The position numbers and the translations under genes are program-made. Below are positions 6,578 to 15,235 of a stretch of 42,616 bases of DNA, piece after piece. This DNA is from CAWKDC01 sp044445605 (GTDB taxonomy: Bacteria; Pseudomonadota; Gammaproteobacteria; JABCZS01), in NCBI GenBank assembly GCA_044445605.1, contig JBIOEA010000020.1:1-42616 (forward strand). The letters are read 5' to 3'. Within the stretch, counting starts at the first letter, position 1; each line of letters begins with the position of its first letter. The notes under the pieces were generated by a model. That model saw only the letters and a list, made by a program, of their open reading frames with translations. It searched no databases and was not told the origin of the DNA.

Positions 6578-9500
6578 TGCGCCTATCGCATATTTGTATT
6601 GAAAGACCGGTATTTGCTATCGTCATCAATTTAATGTTATTGATCGTCGGTTATATTGGTTTCGATCGTTTAAGTGTACGTGAATTACCCAAAACAGAAC
6701 AATTCAACGTGGAAATTCGGACTGACTACATTGGTGCCAGCGCCGAGCTGATGGAAAATCAGATCACGATCCCGATTGAAGACGTGATTGCGGGTGTGGA
6801 AGGTATCGAAGTCATTGAATCGAAGAGCCAGCAGGGTAGAAGTTCGATTCTCGTGACATTCGCTGCCGATTATGACATTGGCGAAGGGATGAATGATCTG
6901 CGCGATCAATTGTCACGCGCACGTAAATCTTTACCTGATGATGCTGACGATCCTATCTTGAGCAAAGCGGATCCGAATGCATCGCCATCACTTTATATTC
7001 AATTCAGTGATACAACACGTGATGCCTTAGCGCTCACTGACTACGTGAATCGTTACATTAAAACTGAATTGCAACAAGTCGAAGGTGTGGGTAACGTGTT
7101 TATTTTTGGTGAACGCGACTACTCGGTGAGGATCTGGCCTGATCCGCTGAAGATGGCGTCACGGCAGGTGACGGTGGGCGATATTAAAGACGTCCTGCAA
7201 GAACAAAACCAGGCATTGCCCAGTGGTAACATTAAAAGCCGCTACCGTAATGTGGTGATTGATCCTGATACAAAACTGAAACATGTGGATGAATTTAAAT
7301 CGCTTGTCTTAAAAGACACCGGTGGGAAAATGGTCCGCATGAGTGACGTAGCCGATGTTGAAATTGGGCCAAAAGATGAGGACAACGTCGTTCGTGTGAA
7401 TGGCCAGCCTTCGGTTGTGGTGGCGATTGTGCCTCAAACAACGGCCAATCCCGTGGATGTGTCGGATGAAGTGCAAGCACGTCTTAAGAATTTCAGTAAT
7501 AGCCTGCCGGAAGGAATGACGTTTTCGGTCAGTTATGATAGAGCGACGTTCATCAAGTCATCCATTCATGAAGTCTATAAAACGATTTACGAAGCGGTCT
7601 TTTTAGTGATCCTCGTCGTATTTGCGTTTTTAGGATCATTGCGTTCGTCAGTGATTCCGGTGGTGACGATCCCATTATGTTTGGTCGCCACGTTTGGGAT
7701 GATTTACTTGATGGGGTATACGATCAATACGATGACCTTGCTTGCGATTGTGCTCGCCATTGGATTGGTGGTAGACGATGCGATCGTGATGTTAGAGAAT
7801 GTATTTCGTCATCGTGAAGCGGGGATGGCATCGATTCCTGCTGCAGTGAAAGGCAGTGATGAAATTGGCTTTGCGATCGTCGCGATGACGATGACATTGG
7901 CAGCGGTGTACGCACCGATTGGTTTCACGCCTGGTTTTACGGGCGCGATATTCCGTGAATTTGCGTTTACGTTGGCAGGCGCGGTGGTGATTTCAGGGTT
8001 TGTGGCATTGACGTTATCGCCGATGATGTGCGCGTACGCCTTACCGGAGAAGCTTGAAAGTAATCGGTATACGCATTGGCTGGAAGGGTTCATGCATCGG
8101 TTGGATGAGCGGTATAAAAAGGCGATCACATTCTTTTTAAAGCGACGTATTCTGGTCGTTGGGTTTTTCTTGGGGGTAGCGATTGGGGGTGGATTATTAT
8201 TTGCCTCGATGAAATCCGAGCTGGCGCCGATGGAGGATACGGGTGCAGTATTTGTGATGGCGAATGCGCCGACGAATTCAAGCTTTCGTTATTTAGATGA
8301 AATCATGGTACAGGTACAAAGTGTATTAATGAAGGTGCCTGAGCGTCAGAATTTAGTGGTAGTGAGTGGGCGAGGGAATGCCGAGTCGGGGATAGCGTTC
8401 ATGGCATTGAAGCCATGGGATGAGCGATCGCGCCAACAAGGGGTTATCACGCGCAGTGTGCAGCCGGAGCTGTTTAAAATCCCAGGCGCACAAATTTTCG
8501 CGATTGATTTGCCACCGATTAAGGGCGGTGGCGGTGGTAATAATCCAGTGGATATGGTTGTCCAAATGTCGGGCACCTATGAAGAGCTGGCGCAAGTGAT
8601 GGACAATTTTAAAAATGCGATTGCCAAGTATCCGGGATTAAACAGTGTGCAAACGGATCTGAAGATGGACAGCCAGCAGATTGAGATTAAAATCAATCGT
8701 GATCTGATTGGCAATTTAGGGATTTCGTTTGATGATTTAAATGACGCGATGAATATTTTATTTGCAGGGCGGCATATTACTGATTTTGAATCTAACGGTG
8801 AAAATTATGATGTGATGGTACAGCTGAAAGAGGCGTTGCGTGAGAACCCATCGCAAATCAGCCAAATTTATTTACGCGCCAAAACGGGGAAAATGGTTCC
8901 GTTGTCGGCGATTGTGACCTTGACGCCGGTGGTTCGCCCGAACACATTGCCGCACTACAATCGGATGCGTGCAGCGCGGTTGACGGCGAACTTATCTGAG
9001 GGTTACACGCTGAGCGATGCTGTTGAGACGTTGCATGATATGTCGCTGGAAGTTTTACCGGTGAATGCAAAAACGTCGTGGGCGGGTTTCACGAAAGATT
9101 ATTTAGAGTCGAGTGGTGCGATGGTCACGACGGTGATCTTGTCATTGATCTTTATTTATTTGGTATTGAGCGCGCAGTTTGAAAGTTTCACGGATCCGTT
9201 CATTATCATGTTGACGGTGCCGTTTTCGATCATTGGTGCGGTGCTGTTCTTAAAAATCACGGGTGGAACGAATAATATTTACACGCAAATTGGGTTTGTG
9301 ACGTTGATTGGGTTGATCACGAAGCACGGTATTCTGATCACGGATTTTGCGAACAAGTTATCGGAACAAGGGATGGATAAATTTGAGGCCGTGGTTCAGG
9401 CGGCTGTAACGCGTTTGCGTCCCATCTTGATGACGACGGGAGCGATGGTATTGGGCGCTATTCCCTTGGCCTTGGCGACGGGCGCGGGTGCTGAGTCGCG

Positions 9501-9600
9501 CAGTCAAATGGGCTGGGTCATTGTGGGCGGGATGTTGTTCGGCACGCTGTTTTCATTGTTCGTAGTGCCGGTGGCGTATACGTTTATTTCGCGGCGCTAG
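6577..9600 (+). CDS. RND family efflux permease (HAE-1/AcrB-like)
   Basis: This 1007-residue proton-driven inner-membrane pump probably exports drugs or other amphipathic compounds with the adaptor upstream. It shows the family duplication: a transmembrane helix at the N-terminus (VFAIVINLMLLIVGYIGFD), a large periplasmic loop, then helices 2-6. Helix 4 reads LAIVLAIGLVVDDAIVMLEN and holds the two conserved proton-relay aspartates. The second half repeats the plan, with GFVTLIGLITKHGILITDF carrying the conserved lysine of helix 10. The length is close to the usual 1010-1050. The substrate cannot be told from sequence, so I give no gene symbol. A G-rich repeat begins at the base after its stop codon. 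Confidence 0.93.
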   Translation: MRLSHICIERPVFAIVINLMLLIVGYIGFDRLSVRELPKTEQFNVEIRTDYIGASAELMENQITIPIEDVIAGVEGIEVIESKSQQGRSSILVTFAADYDIGEGMNDLRDQLSRARKSLPDDADDPILSKADPNASPSLYIQFSDTTRDALALTDYVNRYIKTELQQVEGVGNVFIFGERDYSVRIWPDPLKMASRQVTVGDIKDVLQEQNQALPSGNIKSRYRNVVIDPDTKLKHVDEFKSLVLKDTGGKMVRMSDVADVEIGPKDEDNVVRVNGQPSVVVAIVPQTTANPVDVSDEVQARLKNFSNSLPEGMTFSVSYDRATFIKSSIHEVYKTIYEAVFLVILVVFAFLGSLRSSVIPVVTIPLCLVATFGMIYLMGYTINTMTLLAIVLAIGLVVDDAIVMLENVFRHREAGMASIPAAVKGSDEIGFAIVAMTMTLAAVYAPIGFTPGFTGAIFREFAFTLAGAVVISGFVALTLSPMMCAYALPEKLESNRYTHWLEGFMHRLDERYKKAITFFLKRRILVVGFFLGVAIGGGLLFASMKSELAPMEDTGAVFVMANAPTNSSFRYLDEIMVQVQSVLMKVPERQNLVVVSGRGNAESGIAFMALKPWDERSRQQGVITRSVQPELFKIPGAQIFAIDLPPIKGGGGGNNPVDMVVQMSGTYEELAQVMDNFKNAIAKYPGLNSVQTDLKMDSQQIEIKINRDLIGNLGISFDDLNDAMNILFAGRHITDFESNGENYDVMVQLKEALRENPSQISQIYLRAKTGKMVPLSAIVTLTPVVRPNTLPHYNRMRAARLTANLSEGYTLSDAVETLHDMSLEVLPVNAKTSWAGFTKDYLESSGAMVTTVILSLIFIYLVLSAQFESFTDPFIIMLTVPFSIIGAVLFLKITGGTNNIYTQIGFVTLIGLITKHGILITDFANKLSEQGMDKFEAVVQAAVTRLRPILMTTGAMVLGAIPLALATGAGAESRSQMGWVIVGGMLFGTLFSLFVVPVAYTFISRR

Positions 9601-9658
9601 TTCTTCCGCCCACTTTTAAAGGGGGCAGCCGAGTATTCCGAGGCGGGGGTTTTTCTTC
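9601..9658. repeat. G-rich dispersed repeat, copy 2, abutting the permease stop codon
   Basis: TTCTTCCGCCCACTTTTAAA forms a weak inverted repeat with the following GGGGGC, then comes the common tail CAGCCGAGTATTCCGAGGCG and a T run. A closely matching start (CTCTTCGCCCACTTTGTAAA) forms the 3' end of the Fic gene at 28846-28863. The T run after the GC-rich block could help termination after the pump operon, but the stem is poor. Confidence 0.65.
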
Positions 9659-9669
9659 GAGAACACGGC

Positions 9670-9698
9670 TAGACAACTGCGCTCAATCGTACTATCAT
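9670..9698 (+). promoter_or_regulatory. Candidate promoter upstream of the small membrane peptide / prp cluster
   Basis: TAGACA (9670-9675) and TATCAT (9693-9698) are spaced by 17 bases, about 26 bases before the small ORF at 9724. With no strong terminator before prpB, it could drive both the small gene and prpBCD. No prpR-like regulator gene is present nearby. Confidence 0.4.
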
Positions 9699-9723
9699 GG
9701 CACCTTAATCCAGGAGACAAGTG

Positions 9724-9846
9724 ATGACAAAGCAAGCGAAAAAAGCGTTATCTGACGACATGATGGACGGAATCACGGTCCTTATTATTATCCTAGCGAT
9801 AACGGCGGGCGTATCTTATTGGCTCGCGACGATGCCCACCTACTAA
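9724..9846 (+). CDS. 40-residue single-pass membrane peptide
   Basis: The ORF encodes a 40-residue peptide. A short polar, basic N-terminus (MTKQAKKALSDDMMDG) is followed by one hydrophobic helix (about 17-36, ITVLIIILAITAGVSYWLAT) and ends MPTY. A good ribosome-binding site (AGGAGACAAGTG) precedes the ATG, and a candidate promoter lies about 26 bases before the start. It ends 35 bases before prpB. I do not recognise a family. The size and topology are those of small inner-membrane proteins that modulate larger partners. Its position suggests co-transcription with prpBCD, but a link with the upstream efflux pump is equally possible. Confidence 0.6.
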   Translation: MTKQAKKALSDDMMDGITVLIIILAITAGVSYWLATMPTY

Positions 9847-9881
9847 GGTAATTATCCAAATTCATATGCACAAGGAAGCGC

Positions 9882-10736
9882 ATGGAAACCATCAGATACC
9901 CGGGGGAGATTCTTCGGGACACTCTCCGCGAAACCGGTTTTTTACAAGTCGTTGGGGCACTGAACGCTTACACAGGCATTTTGGCGGCCCAAGCGGGCTT
10001 TTCTGCCCTATACGTTTCTGGCGCAGGCGTATCGAATGCTTCGTTAGGCAAACCTGATTTAGGGTTAACCACGATACGCGATGTTCTTATTGATACGGCT
10101 CGTCTTGTCAGAGCCACTTCACTTCCTGTTTTAGTAGATGCCGATACTGGTTTTGGCCGTATTGGTGAAACGGTCGCCATGCTTGAAGCGGTTGGTGCGG
10201 CCGGGTTACACATTGAAGATCAAGTAGACAAAAAGCGTTGTGGCCATCGTTCGGGGAAAGTATTGGTGACGATTGATGCGATGTGCGCACGTCTTCGCCA
10301 AGCCATATTGGCGCGCAAGCATGCGAGTTTTGTGATCATGGCACGGTGCGATGCGCTGGAAAACGAAGGGATTGAAGCGACGGTCGTACGCTGCAAAGCT
10401 TACATCGCTGCGGGTGCTGACATGATATTTGTCGATGGCGTGACGAACGAAGCCGAGTACAGGATTTTGGCACGTTTACCGGTGCCAGTGTTAGCGAACA
10501 TCACTGAATTTGGCCGTACGCCGTTATTCACGGTGGAAGAATTAAAAGAATTTGGCGTTCAATTGGCGTTGTATCCGTTAAGTGCATTTCGTGCGATGAA
10601 TTTAGCTGCGCAAGAAGTGTATCAAACCATTCATGAAAAAGGCACGCAAGCCTCATTGATCCCGAAAATGCAAACACGGGAAGCATTATATAAGACGCTT
10701 GGGTACGAGAAATTGGAAGCGGAACAGCGACCATGA
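9882..10736 (+). CDS. prpB: 2-methylisocitrate lyase
   Basis: PrpB splits 2-methylisocitrate into pyruvate and succinate, the last step of the methylcitrate cycle for propionate. The 284-residue protein is a phosphoenolpyruvate mutase/isocitrate lyase-type barrel. Metal-binding acidic residues lie in LVDADTGFG (about 83-91) and LHIEDQVDKKRCGH (about 111-124). The KRCGH signature carries the catalytic cysteine typical of PrpB. ATG 9882 has AAGGAAG 5 bases upstream. The stop codon (10734-10736) lies inside the first unit of a 42-bp tandem repeat. It is followed by prpC and prpD on the same strand. Isocitrate lyase itself is less likely because that family is much longer. Confidence 0.95.
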   Translation: METIRYPGEILRDTLRETGFLQVVGALNAYTGILAAQAGFSALYVSGAGVSNASLGKPDLGLTTIRDVLIDTARLVRATSLPVLVDADTGFGRIGETVAMLEAVGAAGLHIEDQVDKKRCGHRSGKVLVTIDAMCARLRQAILARKHASFVIMARCDALENEGIEATVVRCKAYIAAGADMIFVDGVTNEAEYRILARLPVPVLANITEFGRTPLFTVEELKEFGVQLALYPLSAFRAMNLAAQEVYQTIHEKGTQASLIPKMQTREALYKTLGYEKLEAEQRP

Positions 10737-10870
10737 TCTTCGCCCCCTTTGAAAAGGGGACCGGCGATGTGACCATGATCTTCGCGCCCTTTGGAAAAGA
10801 GGGCAGCCGATGCGACCATGATCTTCGCCCCCTTTGGAAAAGGGGGCAGCCGAGTATTCCGAGGCGGGGG
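10729..10870. repeat. Three-unit 42-bp tandem palindromic repeat plus G-rich tail, between prpB and prpC
   Basis: Units start with GACCATGATCTTCGC at 10729, 10771 and 10813, an exact 42-base period. Each unit contains an inverted repeat of the type CCCCCTTT - short loop - AAAGGGGG. The third unit continues into the CAGCCGAGTATTCCGAGGCG tail of the G-rich family and ends just before the prpC ribosome-binding site. The first unit covers the prpB stop codon. The hairpins could stabilise or process the prp transcript, but no function is shown. Confidence 0.85.
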
Positions 10871-10894
10871 ATTTAATATTACTGGGAGATATAG

Positions 10895-11995
10895 ATGAAC
10901 ACACGCGGACTAGCCGGCATTGATGCTGGAGAAACGGCGATATCAACGGTAGGGCCGGGTGTTGGGTTACACTACCGTGGTTATGGCATTGATGAATTAG
11001 CGGCGAACGCGACCTACGAAGAAGTCGCATATTTATTGCTTTACAAAAGGCTGCCAACCAAAACAGAGTTGAGCGCATTTTGCGAGAGGATTGCTAAGGG
11101 CCGCAGTCTTCCTGACACGGTCAAAGTGGCATTACGTTCCATTCCGAATGCACACCCGATGGACGTTTTACGCACGGGCGCATCACTGATGGGTAATTTA
11201 GAGCCTGAAACATCGCAGCATGCATTACCTGCGATCACTGAAAGATTATTAGGTGCATTTCCTTCGATATTGGCTTACTGGTATCAATTCCATGTGAACG
11301 GAAAAATCATTGATACTGAAAGCGATGTTCCCAGCATGGCTGAGCATTTTCTTACCCTGATCAATGGTCGCGCGAATGAATTGCAAACGCGGGCTGTCGA
11401 CATTTCATTTATTTTGTATGCGGAGCATGAATTTAACGCCTCGACATTTGCAGCTCGCGTGATTGCATCCACGGAGAGTGATTTTTATTCATGTATCACG
11501 GGCGCCATTGGCGCGCTCAGTGGCCCATTGCACGGTGGCGCCAATGAAAAGGCGATGGAATTGATTGAGTGTTATCAGACACCTGAAGAAGCCACTGCCG
11601 GCTTGCATCAAAAATTGGCTGCGAAAGAAAAGATCATGGGCTTTGGGCATCGTGTTTACAAAACGCATGATCCTCGTTCTGATGTTATTAAAGTCTGGGC
11701 AAAAAAATTATCAGAACAGGCGCGCGATAATGTTTATTATCCTGTCTCTGAAGCGATCGAGAAAGTGATGTGGGATGAGAAAAAGTTATTCCCCAACGTC
11801 GATTTTTACGCGGCATCGGTTTATCATTTTTGTGGAATTCCGACCTATTTATTCACGGGATTATTTGTATTTGCTCGCACGGCGGGTTGGGCTGCACACG
11901 TAGCCGAACAGCGCGCGGACAATCGTTTGATTCGTCCGAATGCGGTATACATTGGCCCTGAGCCATTGACGTATGTGCCACTCAACGCGCGTTAG
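10895..11995 (+). CDS. prpC: 2-methylcitrate synthase (citrate synthase family)
   Basis: PrpC condenses propionyl-CoA with oxaloacetate to 2-methylcitrate. The 366-residue protein has the short citrate synthase fold. Key blocks are HYRGYGIDELA near the N-terminus, the catalytic-histidine block GPLHGGANE (about 210-218), GFGHRVYKTHDPRS (about 249-262) and the catalytic-aspartate region NVDFYAASVYH (about 300-310). The length and the context between prpB and prpD favour methylcitrate synthase over the longer housekeeping GltA, although such enzymes often accept acetyl-CoA too. ATG 10895 has GGGAG 7 bases upstream. PrpD begins 8 bases after the stop. Confidence 0.93.
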   Translation: MNTRGLAGIDAGETAISTVGPGVGLHYRGYGIDELAANATYEEVAYLLLYKRLPTKTELSAFCERIAKGRSLPDTVKVALRSIPNAHPMDVLRTGASLMGNLEPETSQHALPAITERLLGAFPSILAYWYQFHVNGKIIDTESDVPSMAEHFLTLINGRANELQTRAVDISFILYAEHEFNASTFAARVIASTESDFYSCITGAIGALSGPLHGGANEKAMELIECYQTPEEATAGLHQKLAAKEKIMGFGHRVYKTHDPRSDVIKVWAKKLSEQARDNVYYPVSEAIEKVMWDEKKLFPNVDFYAASVYHFCGIPTYLFTGLFVFARTAGWAAHVAEQRADNRLIRPNAVYIGPEPLTYVPLNAR

Positions 11996-12003
11996 GAATC
12001 ATC

Positions 12004-13413
12004 ATGGCATACGATCGTCTTATTGAAAGCATTGCTGATTATGTCACTCATCCGCCGGTTTTTTCTTCATTAGCCTACGACACGGCCAAAATGTGCTGGC
12101 TGGACGCGATGGGTTGTGCGATGTTGGCGCATGGATTTGAAGGCGCGCGGCGGTTTTTAGGGCCATGGGTTCCTGGCACTGTCACGCCCAACGGTGCACG
12201 CGTGTTGGGCACATCGTACGAATTGGATCCGATCAAAGCGGCGTTTGATAATGGCACGTTGATTCGCTACTTGGATTACAATGATACGTGGTTAGCCAAG
12301 GAGTGGGGGCATCCTTCTGATAATTTAGGCGCGATATTATCTGTGATGGATTACGAAACACGTTCAGGCCGTCGTGATTTCACGATGCAAGATTGTTTTC
12401 GTGCCATGATCATGGCGTATGAAATTCAAGGTATGCTGGCGATTGGCAATGCGTTTAATGGTGTTGGGCTTGATCACGTGATATTGGTAAAATTGGCGAG
12501 TACTGCTGTTTCGACGATGCTGATGGGCGGCGATAAAGATGCGGTGATGCGTGCTGTGTCTCAGGTATTTGTGGATGGGCAATCGTTACGGACGTATCGT
12601 CATGCACCGAATACGGGATCACGCAAATCATGGGCGGCGGGTGATGCATGCGCGCGTGCGGTGCAATTAGCGATGATGACGCTGAAAGGCGAGATGGGCT
12701 ATCAGTCTGCGATCACGGCACAGACATGGGGTTTTCAAGATGCGACGTTCAGGGGGCAAATGATCACGCCACCGGTTTTCGGCCATTATGTGATGGAAAA
12801 TATTTTGTTTAAAGTATCGTATCCTGCGGAGTTTCATGCGCAAACGGCGGTTGAAGCTGCCTTGGCTTTGTACCCTTATGTCAACGATAAGTGGGATGAT
12901 ATCGAGCGCATTGAGATTGAAACACAAGCTGCGGGTGCCAAAATCATTGATAAAAAAGGGCCGTTGAAAAATTACGCTGATCGTGATCATTGTTTACAAT
13001 ACATGATTGCCGTGCCGTTGTTGATGGGTTCGCTTGATGAGCATGCCTATGATGATGCGTTCGCTGCTGACCCACGTATTGACGCGTTGCGTGCACTGAT
13101 GCACGTCAAAGAAAACCCAACCTTCACGCGTGATTATTTGGATTTGAATAAACGTGCCATCCCAAACAGCATTCAAATCTTTTTTAAAGATGGAACGAGT
13201 ACGCCACGTGTGCAAGTTGATTATCCCTTAGGGCACCGTCAACGTCGTGAAGAATCCATTCCGTTTTTGTGGGAAAAAGCGAGGAAGAATTTGAGCGCAG
13301 TGTTGTCGTCAGAGAAGGTCAGCGAAGTTCTGACGCAGTGTGAAAGCCGAGACTTCCATACTGTGCCAGTTACTTTTTTCATGATGGTAGGGGCAGATAC
13401 ATTTGCTCTCTAG
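12004..13413 (+). CDS. prpD: 2-methylcitrate dehydratase
   Basis: PrpD dehydrates 2-methylcitrate to 2-methyl-cis-aconitate. The 469-residue protein is of the MmgE/PrpD family: DAMGCAMLAHGFE near 37, YLDYNDTWLAKEWGHPSDNL near 90-108, and the C-terminal lobe with YPAEFHAQTAVEAAL near 276. AcnD and PrpF are not present, so this is the classical prpBCD pathway, with hydration of methylaconitate presumably by an aconitase encoded elsewhere. The last 29 codons include a 57-bp stretch (13328-13384) that recurs with about nine changes in the non-coding DNA at 15236-15292. It still aligns plausibly with the family C-terminus, so I read it as genuine coding sequence. Confidence 0.95.
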   Translation: MAYDRLIESIADYVTHPPVFSSLAYDTAKMCWLDAMGCAMLAHGFEGARRFLGPWVPGTVTPNGARVLGTSYELDPIKAAFDNGTLIRYLDYNDTWLAKEWGHPSDNLGAILSVMDYETRSGRRDFTMQDCFRAMIMAYEIQGMLAIGNAFNGVGLDHVILVKLASTAVSTMLMGGDKDAVMRAVSQVFVDGQSLRTYRHAPNTGSRKSWAAGDACARAVQLAMMTLKGEMGYQSAITAQTWGFQDATFRGQMITPPVFGHYVMENILFKVSYPAEFHAQTAVEAALALYPYVNDKWDDIERIEIETQAAGAKIIDKKGPLKNYADRDHCLQYMIAVPLLMGSLDEHAYDDAFAADPRIDALRALMHVKENPTFTRDYLDLNKRAIPNSIQIFFKDGTSTPRVQVDYPLGHRQRREESIPFLWEKARKNLSAVLSSEKVSEVLTQCESRDFHTVPVTFFMMVGADTFAL

Positions 13414-13420
13414 GTGTGGG

Positions 13421-13438
13421 GGCGAAACATCTTTCGTC
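13421..13438. repeat. 18-nt hairpin repeat, copy 1 (after prpD)
   Basis: GGCGAAACATCTTTCGTC differs by one base from the perfect palindromic form found at 24233, 27571 and 34922. It starts 8 bases after the prpD stop codon. Confidence 0.75.
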
Positions 13439-13444
13439 TCCTCT

Positions 13445-13757
13445 CAAGCCCCGGCAGGGGTGTAATATGTGGAGCCCCCCATGTAGCCACGCGTAGCGTG
13501 GCAAATGGGGGGGGGTGAAGATAATAAAAATTTAATCAAGCCCCGGTAGGGGCGTCACATTTAAATGATATTGATGGGTGAGCTATTGTATTCTCACGTC
13601 CCTACCGGGGCTTACAATTTAAATCATTCTTCGTTACCCCCCATTTGCTCCCTTCGGGAGCTACATGGGGGGCTCCACATATTACACCCCTGCCGGGGCT
13701 TAAGAGGAGCAGTAGTCACATGACATCGCAATTATTTCAACTTGTGTAGATACCAAT
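13445..13757. repeat. Large palindromic element, copy 2 (inverted relative to copies 1 and 3)
   Basis: The left arm starts at AAGCCCCGGCAGGGGTG and has lost the outer 40 or so bases. The right arm is complete to CTTGTGTAGATACC. The side hairpins are CCACGCGTAGCGTGG on the left and CTCCCTTCGGGAG on the right, the mirror of copy 3. The centre contains the nested repeat AGCCCCGGTAGGGGCGT / ACGTCCCTACCGGGGCT. With the hairpins at 13421-13438 and 13766-13815 this fills the 13414-13831 gap. No gene is seen in it. Confidence 0.85.
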
Positions 13758-13765
13758 GTTTGAAA

Positions 13766-13815
13766 AAGGGGGCAGACACTGGAATCGGCGAGCTTGCGAG
13801 GCGATTGTAGTGTCG
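13766..13815. repeat. Hairpin repeat (40-nt imperfect palindrome), copy 2
   Basis: AGGGGGCA is followed by GACACTGGAATCG...GCGATTGTAGTGTC (13775-13814), then CGGGGG and a T run. It is the reverse complement of 1583-1636 and attached to the palindromic element in the same relative way. Its start and end words are those of the G-rich family, so the two families share borders. Confidence 0.75.
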
Positions 13816-13831
13816 GGGGTTTTTCTTTGTG

Positions 13832-15097
13832 TTAGGTTGGTTTTACAGGATTACAATGGGAATGATTTTGTGTTGCTTCGCCTGGCTTTGGCTTGAAAGC
13901 ACTCAATGTACCGGACAGCAGAACCAGACGCGTCACTGCGACATCCTCATCCAAATCTGCCATTGCCTCTTTGGCATACTTGCTTTTAGAATGAGATAGC
14001 TGTACATAGCATTTTTTAATTGTCTCCATGAATTCAGAGAGAGAGGTGGGTTGCACACGTATGGCTTGTTTAATTGCCCGTTTAATCAGGTTCGTCGAAT
14101 GCATGGATGCAAATTGTTGCGTAATAGTTTCAACATTACCTGGGATTGTCAGCGACTCCAGAATACATTTCCACTGTCTTATGTTGTGAATGCCAAGATT
14201 TTCTAATGTTGCTAAAACCTCATACACTTCAATATGCTCATTGAATATACGGATATATTCCTTGTTGTTTTTCTGCTCAGCCAACGCACGTGCTGTTTTT
14301 AGCGCAGCAAATACTTGCTGAGGATTTTCCTTTTGGCTGACCATATCGAGCGTCTTTTGATACGTATTTTTTATATTGCGTTGAACCATTGTGTCGATTT
14401 CAACTAACACTTCATCTGAAATGTTGTTACCATCTAAGTCTATAAAAGTGAGTGTTTGATTTTTTTCCAGAGCTGCTGCGAGGGCTTTGGCTCCTTCATC
14501 GCCAATGCCATTACCAAACAAGTCTATTGAGGTGAGGGTTTGATTCCTTTCTATGGCTGTTGCGAGGACTTTGGCTCCTTCATCGCCAATAATGTTGCGC
14601 ATTAACCTTATTGAGGTGAGAGTTGAATTTTTTTCTAGAGCTGCTGCAATGTGTTTGGCTCCTTCAGCGCCAATGCCATTAATTGACAACACGATGCGGA
14701 TGAGGGCCTTATTCATTGCTATGGCTGCTGCCAGGTCTTTGATTCCTTCATCGCCAATCTGGTTGATGCTTAAGTCTATCGAGGTGAGAGTTGAATTCTT
14801 TTCTAGGGCCGCTGCCAGGGCATTGGCTCCTTCAGCGCCAAAGACGTTATGGCATAATTTTATTGAGAGTAGGGTTTGATTTTTTGTTATGGCTGCTGCC
14901 AGGACTTTGGCTCCTGCTTTGCCCATCTTGTTGTCATTCAAGTCTATTGAGGTGAGTGTTGAATTTTTTTCTAGAGCTACTGCAATGTGTTTGGCTCCTT
15001 CATAGTCAATGTGGTTATAGTTTAACTTTATTGATGTGATGGCTGTATCTGATTGATTTATGGCAATTAATGCGGCATCCAAGGTATCAAATCTCAT
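13832..15097 (-). CDS. Leucine-rich repeat protein, ribonuclease-inhibitor type
   Basis: The 421-residue protein contains eight consecutive 28-residue LRRs of the eukaryote-like RI/NLR type (about residues 17-245), with the pattern TLTSIDLxxNxIGDEGAKxLAAALEKN. The C-terminal 170 residues are helical and unrecognised. There is no signal peptide or membrane segment. LRRs of this type mediate protein binding. In intracellular Legionellales they are common in host-directed effectors, which is inference here. I chose ATG 15097 over an in-frame TTG at 15160; neither has a clear ribosome-binding site. Nearly identical repeat units (ALEKNSTLTSI occurs several times) suggest recent internal duplication. 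The flanking DNA is rich in dispersed repeats. Confidence 0.85.
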   Translation of the reverse strand: MRFDTLDAALIAINQSDTAITSIKLNYNHIDYEGAKHIAVALEKNSTLTSIDLNDNKMGKAGAKVLAAAITKNQTLLSIKLCHNVFGAEGANALAAALEKNSTLTSIDLSINQIGDEGIKDLAAAIAMNKALIRIVLSINGIGAEGAKHIAAALEKNSTLTSIRLMRNIIGDEGAKVLATAIERNQTLTSIDLFGNGIGDEGAKALAAALEKNQTLTFIDLDGNNISDEVLVEIDTMVQRNIKNTYQKTLDMVSQKENPQQVFAALKTARALAEQKNNKEYIRIFNEHIEVYEVLATLENLGIHNIRQWKCILESLTIPGNVETITQQFASMHSTNLIKRAIKQAIRVQPTSLSEFMETIKKCYVQLSHSKSKYAKEAMADLDEDVAVTRLVLLSGTLSAFKPKPGEATQNHSHCNPVKPT

Positions 15098-15235
15098 AAA
15101 GCACCGAGAGGTTAGTGTGGCAGATTGCTTGATATTATCACGGAACAAGTTCGGGCGCAAATTTAATTTTGGGGTCAGAAATTGATAAAGAGTTTTGGCG
15201 TAGGCTGGGCTTGAGGGTAGAGTAGGTTATCGAGA

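Noticed and set aside
10729..10854. Tandem array considered as a CRISPR
   Set aside because: The 42-bp units are contiguous without variable spacers, there are only three, and no cas gene is present.
10631..11078. Minus-strand ORFs over the 42-bp tandem repeat
   Set aside because: They are open because the repeat unit length is a multiple of three; they run antisense into prpC.
13328..13413. prpD C-terminus considered frameshifted by a repeat
   Set aside because: The tail still aligns plausibly with family C-termini (TPV..F-type end) and the length is close to normal.
14553..14879. 108-codon plus-strand ORF in the LRR gene
   Set aside because: It arises from the repetitive LRR codons read in antisense; no start signal is present.
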